A stretch of 34,600 bases of DNA from Peptococcaceae bacterium UBA2264 (lineage in GTDB: Bacteria; Bacillota; Desulfitobacteriia; Desulfitobacteriales; Desulfitobacteriaceae), in NCBI GenBank assembly GCA_002347475.1, contig DDXI01000118.1, positions 1 to 34,600 on the forward strand. The letters run 5' to 3'. A program made the translations under genes and the position numbers. The stretch's first letter is position 1. Each line of letters starts with the position of its first letter. The notes beneath the pieces were generated by a model. That model searched no databases and was not told the origin of the DNA. It worked only from the letters and a program-made list of their open reading frames with translations. Below, one piece after another: positions 31,268 through 34,600 of this stretch.

Positions 31268-33060
31268 AGAAGTTGCTCCAAACGGGTTATCAGGTTGCTG
31301 AATACTTGCAAGGCTTCCTGAACAGGCTGGGGAGTTTCCATATCCACTCCGGCTCTTCTCAATTGGGCAATAGGATAATCCGAACCGCCGCTGGCTAAAA
31401 ACTCCAGATAGCGTTTTACAGCCGGCGCTCCCTCCTCCAGGATTCCCTTGGCCAAAGCTATAGCTGCTGAAAAGCCGGTAGCATATTTATAAACATAAAA
31501 GGCATTATAGAAATGGGGAATTCTGGCCCATTCCAAGGCTATCTCCTGATCGAGCCGCACATCCTGGCCATAATAGCGGGCGTTCAGATCCAGGTAATAT
31601 TGGGAAAGATAATCCGCAGTCAGAGATCCGCCTTTTTCCACAAAAGCATGGATTTCTTTTTCAAATTCAGCAAACATGGTTTGCCTGAAAATTGTTCCTC
31701 GGAACTGTTCCAGATAATGGTTCAGTAAATAGGCTAATAATTTGGGATCACTGGTAGTTTTCAGTAAATGTTCCATGACTAAGGATTCATTGAGGGTTGA
31801 GGCTACTTCGGCTACAAAAATAGTATATCTGGAATAAATATGGGGCTGAGTACGATTAGAAAAATAACTGTGCATGGCATGGCCCATTTCATGAGCAATG
31901 GTAAAGGCGGAATTCAGGTTATCCTGATGATTCAGCAGAACAAAGGGATGGGCCTTGTATGTTCCCCAGGAATAAGCACCGCTTGTTTTTCCTTCATTCT
32001 CGCAGACATCGATCCATCCGGACTCAAAAGCCGTTTTCAGTATTTCTTCATATTCCTTACCCAGAGGTTTGAGTCCCTCGCTAACCATTTTCTGAGCCTC
32101 TTCATATTCTACGACTACTTTTGATTCCGCCACTAAAGGAACATAAATATCATACATCTGCAGTTCATCAAGACCTAATATTCTTTTACGCAAACTGATA
32201 TACCTGTGCATCTCCGGTAAATAATCATGTACAGTTGCAATCAAAGAATCGTAAACTCTCAATGGTACCTTATCATCATCCAGTGAGGATTCGACAGCCG
32301 AGGGATAGCGCCGGGTTCTGGCATAAAAGACGTCTGCCTTTACACTGGCATTGAGTGTAGCCGCCCAGGTATTCTTTTGTTTCTGGTAGGTCTGATACAA
32401 GGCCTCATAAGCCACCCGGCGAATACGCCGCTGCGGGTTCTCCAGAAATTGTATGTAATTACCCTTGGTCAACTCCACTTTTTGAGAGTTCTCAGCAATT
32501 ATCAGGGGAAATTTAAGGTCGGCATTATTTGCCATGACAAAGATTGTCTGAGGTGCAGCCGCTAATTCTCCTGCTTCGGCCAACAATTTTTCTTCTGCCT
32601 TACTGAGAACATGGTTCCGTTTGCGCACAATATTGTCCATCACATGGGCATAAACAGACATCTTGCTATTTTCCATATACTCGGCGATTTGTTGTTCCGG
32701 CAAAGCCAATAATTCCGGTACAACAAAGGAGAGCAGACTGGCAATACGGACAGATAACATTTCTGCCCGGTCGCTCATGGCCTGATAGATAGTCAGACGA
32801 TTATCCTCATCCCTTCTCATCCGGGCATAAGAGTACAAGGTCTCGATCTGTTGCTGTAAGTCATCCATCCATTCAAAACATGCTATTAGAGTGTCAGCAT
32901 TGTCACCCAGATGTCCGCTGAACTTATTGTCTTCAGAAATTAGTTTTTCCAACTGAGAAAAGTCTTCCTCCCATTTCTCATTGCTGCTGATAATATCTTC
33001 CAGACGCCATTTATAGATCTCAGGAATTTCTGAACGTTGTTTTAATTTTTGTTCCGTCAT
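31264..33060 (-). CDS. pepF: Oligoendopeptidase F
   Basis: A 598-residue cytoplasmic zinc metallopeptidase of the M3 family, which degrades short peptides. The zinc site is FTIAHEMGHAMHSYF (His390, Glu391, His394), with the third ligand in EVASTLNESLV about 25 residues later. The N-terminal helical region (YKWRLEDIISSNEKWEEDF) and the LARYYGQDV-type C-terminal segment (LNARYYGQDVRLD) match PepF. The ATG at 33060 is preceded by GGAGGAGGG; earlier in-frame ATGs are inside or before that site. It is convergent with the TPR gene, and its transcript probably starts in the 200 bases upstream. Confidence 0.94.
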   Translation of the reverse strand: MTEQKLKQRSEIPEIYKWRLEDIISSNEKWEEDFSQLEKLISEDNKFSGHLGDNADTLIACFEWMDDLQQQIETLYSYARMRRDEDNRLTIYQAMSDRAEMLSVRIASLLSFVVPELLALPEQQIAEYMENSKMSVYAHVMDNIVRKRNHVLSKAEEKLLAEAGELAAAPQTIFVMANNADLKFPLIIAENSQKVELTKGNYIQFLENPQRRIRRVAYEALYQTYQKQKNTWAATLNASVKADVFYARTRRYPSAVESSLDDDKVPLRVYDSLIATVHDYLPEMHRYISLRKRILGLDELQMYDIYVPLVAESKVVVEYEEAQKMVSEGLKPLGKEYEEILKTAFESGWIDVCENEGKTSGAYSWGTYKAHPFVLLNHQDNLNSAFTIAHEMGHAMHSYFSNRTQPHIYSRYTIFVAEVASTLNESLVMEHLLKTTSDPKLLAYLLNHYLEQFRGTIFRQTMFAEFEKEIHAFVEKGGSLTADYLSQYYLDLNARYYGQDVRLDQEIALEWARIPHFYNAFYVYKYATGFSAAIALAKGILEEGAPAVKRYLEFLASGGSDYPIAQLRRAGVDMETPQPVQEALQVFSNLITRLEQLL

Positions 33061-33157
33061 AAGGCCCTCCTCCTCCATAATCATTATCAATTATTATACA
33101 TGGAAGAAGGAAAATATACCAATAAGCAAAATATAAACAGCAGCGAAATAACAAAGT

Positions 33158-33199
33158 CCCCGCTGCCAGGTATCCAGAGATTCCCGGCAACGGGGTTTT
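33158..33199 (-). terminator. Terminator-like hairpin after the acetate transporter gene
   Basis: CCCCGCTGCC (33158-33167) pairs with GGCAACGGGG (33186-33195) with one mismatch. It lies 90 bases past the minus-strand stop of the transporter gene; TTTT follows on the plus strand and CTTTGTT on the minus strand, so it may stop both directions. Confidence 0.6.
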
Positions 33200-33284
33200 A
33201 ATATTACTCAACCTAATTATTAAGTTAACTACGTTATTAGAAAGTTCTGTGAAATAATTTATTAACTTAGAATAAGACAGGTTA

Positions 33285-33893
33285 CTATTTACGGGGACCT
33301 ACCGGTAATACTATCCGGCCAAACATGGGATTAAGAATACCTGCTGCCGAAGTATACCATGCGACAAATGCAGTAGCTAATCCAACGTAACCACCTGCAA
33401 CATTAGACATTATGCCAAAATGTCCTAAATCCAACAAGATAAAACATACTAATAAGAGAGTAAAGACTATCAGTAAAGCATTATTGGTCTTAAATGTTCC
33501 AATCCACATATAAAATGTGAAGATAGTAAACGCTACCAGGAAATACCCTACAGCCATTGCACTTAAATCTTTACCAGTAGCTTTGTCAACAAAACTGATA
33601 ACATTTAAGCTTTTTAAAATAAGCATAGTGCCTAATGCGATCCAGAACGCTCCATAAGTGGTAAAAGCAGTTGCTCCAAAGGTATTATTCTTTTTGAATT
33701 CCCACATACCAGCAAGAATTTGAGCGCCACCGCCGTAAAATAAGGCACATGTGATAAATAAAGAACCGAGCGCTGCAGGAACAAGCCCTGCGTTTGATAG
33801 ACTAAGAATAAAAGTAGTCAGTGCAAAACCAGCTAACCCTAACGGTCCGGGGTCAGCAATTGAACTTTCACGAATCTCCATAACCTCTGCCAT
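33285..33893 (-). CDS. Acetate transporter, GPR1/FUN34/YaaH (SatP) family
   Basis: A 202-residue inner membrane protein with six predicted helices. The family signature NPAPLGL appears near the start as DPGPLGLAGFALTTF, and GGGAQILAGMWEFKKNNTFGATAF follows, with AFWIALG and the last helix LATAFVAWYTSAAGILNP. Length matches SatP-type acetate/succinate carriers, which move acetate with a proton. GGGAGG lies ten bases before the ATG. An acetyl-CoA synthetase gene is the next gene upstream on the same strand, so uptake and activation of acetate are probably linked. Confidence 0.9.
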   Translation of the reverse strand: MAEVMEIRESSIADPGPLGLAGFALTTFILSLSNAGLVPAALGSLFITCALFYGGGAQILAGMWEFKKNNTFGATAFTTYGAFWIALGTMLILKSLNVISFVDKATGKDLSAMAVGYFLVAFTIFTFYMWIGTFKTNNALLIVFTLLLVCFILLDLGHFGIMSNVAGGYVGLATAFVAWYTSAAGILNPMFGRIVLPVGPRK

Positions 33894-34438
33894 ATAATTT
33901 GTTCAGCCTCCCTTTTTTACTCTTTAAAAATTGAATAATTAAAATAGTTTTATATAAACCTAAACGTTTATAACTTGTCGCGATCAAGCTTAAAACGTCT
34001 TTGGAACCGCCAACTCAGGCAAGGAAAAATGAATAGTATAATTATTTCAGTATATCTCGTTATGTATGCCTGCAAACATTTATACCAGACAGTATAGCAG
34101 AATATAGTAAATTATCCTGTTAATCAAAGATATTTTTATATAAAAGATATTTTTCGAACATACCGCCTATTATTTTAAATATACCAGTCGTTATAATTAT
34201 TGTCAATACCTTTTATGAAATTATCCTGCATAATATTAAACATCAGTCCAAAGAATAAGCCCTCAGTCTAGCTTATTTGCGTGACCAAGGGCTTATTAAA
34301 TAGACTGCATTACCTCAATTAAATGTTGACCTCGAACCTCTGCAAACCAAACGGTAGGTTCTAATAATGTTAATTTTGCTTTCAGTAACTGCCAGGTATA
34401 ATAACATAACACCAGCAGTTCATCGGTTAATCAATTTA
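33894..34438. other. 545-base intergenic stretch upstream of the transporter gene
   Basis: AT-rich, with no gene seen. It holds a 10-bp inverted repeat, AATAAGCCCT (34254-34263) and AGGGCTTATT (34288-34297), downstream of the acetyl-CoA synthetase gene; it has no U-run on either side and so is at best a weak terminator. A short dyad TATAC-N6-GTATA is at 34081-34096. Confidence 0.5.
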
Positions 34439-34600
34439 CTATTGTTTTGTTTCTACCAGGAAATCAACTACAGACGGATCAGCCAAAGTTGAGGTATCAC
34501 CGAGCTCATCAAAAGCACCGGCAGCAATTTTTCTCAGGATACGTCTCATGATTTTACCGCTTCTGGTCTTCGGTAAGCCAGGAGCCCATTGAATCTTATC
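34439..34600 (-). CDS. acsA: Acetyl-CoA synthetase, C-terminal end only
   Basis: Fifty-three C-terminal residues are visible; the rest lies beyond the window. [20 protein letters not shown] is the hallmark C-terminal motif of AMP-forming acetyl-CoA synthetase, including the catalytic Lys that is regulated by acetylation in other bacteria. [12 protein letters not shown] then leads to the stop. The enzyme activates acetate with ATP and CoA. Orientation is the same as the acetate transporter gene 545 bases downstream, which suggests shared use but separate transcripts. Confidence 0.9.
   Translation of the reverse strand, partial: DKIQWAPGLPKTRSGKIMRRILRKIAAGAFDELGDTSTLADPSVVDFLVETKQ

Noticed and set aside
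34062..34086. Sigma-54-like site before the acetate transporter gene (minus strand TGGTAT...TTGCA)
   Set aside because: The gap between GG and GC is 11 bases rather than the required 10, and the -24 element is imperfect.

Overview
The window looks like a chromosomal segment of a strictly anaerobic, low-to-mid GC Firmicute, most likely a Clostridia member of the Peptococcaceae/Desulfitobacterium type. The grounds are strong AGGAGG-type ribosome sites with frequent TTG and GTG starts, a lexA gene divergent from a small LysM gene through Gram-positive SOS boxes, sigma-54 activators with CBS and PAS sensors, a 2-hydroxyacyl-CoA dehydratase/benzoyl-CoA reductase pair, and a CO-dehydrogenase-like iron-sulfur locus. 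The assignment to a family is inference. No tRNA, rRNA, CRISPR array or intact insertion sequence was seen.

Layout. 1-5.9 kb: a lipoprotein cut by the window edge, the agmatine-to-putrescine pair aguB-aguA, an MdtG-like efflux pump, a YbaK-type deacylase, and the SOS pair (YneA-like LysM protein and lexA), closed by a perfect 20-bp hairpin. 6-12.8 kb: an acyl-CoA region on the minus strand (thiolase, short-chain 3-hydroxyacyl-CoA dehydrogenase, two dehydratase/reductase subunits, then a CoA-transferase) behind a near-consensus sigma-54 promoter. 13.1-17.4 kb: two tandem paralogous sigma-54 activators pointing away from that promoter. The first is probably the regulator of the acyl-CoA genes, but it lacks one of the two arginine-finger residues.

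17.5-23.7 kb: a minus-strand thiamine-binding-family gene, then the most unusual part of the window, a tightly overlapping operon. In transcription order it encodes a CooF-like four-cluster ferredoxin, a CooS-like protein that keeps the B-cluster cysteines but has lost the D-cluster and every C-cluster ligand, a two-cluster ferredoxin with an unrecognised C-terminal domain, an unrecognised Cys/His protein, an FAD/NAD oxidoreductase, and a family II pyrophosphatase-like protein with altered metal motifs. It resembles a CO-dehydrogenase/CooF/flavoprotein cluster rebuilt around a scaffold that cannot oxidise CO by the known chemistry. This is the best candidate for an undescribed system.

23.9-34.6 kb: mostly metabolic genes, namely an MBL-fold hydrolase, a DAHP synthase, a flavin-binding PNPOx-like protein, glutamine-dependent NAD synthetase, S-adenosylhomocysteinase (with a hairpin between its Shine-Dalgarno site and start codon), a membrane-anchored TPR protein, oligoendopeptidase F, an acetate transporter of the SatP/YaaH family, and the C-terminal end of an acetyl-CoA synthetase. 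The last two suggest acetate uptake and activation, which fits the CoA-thioester metabolism encoded upstream.
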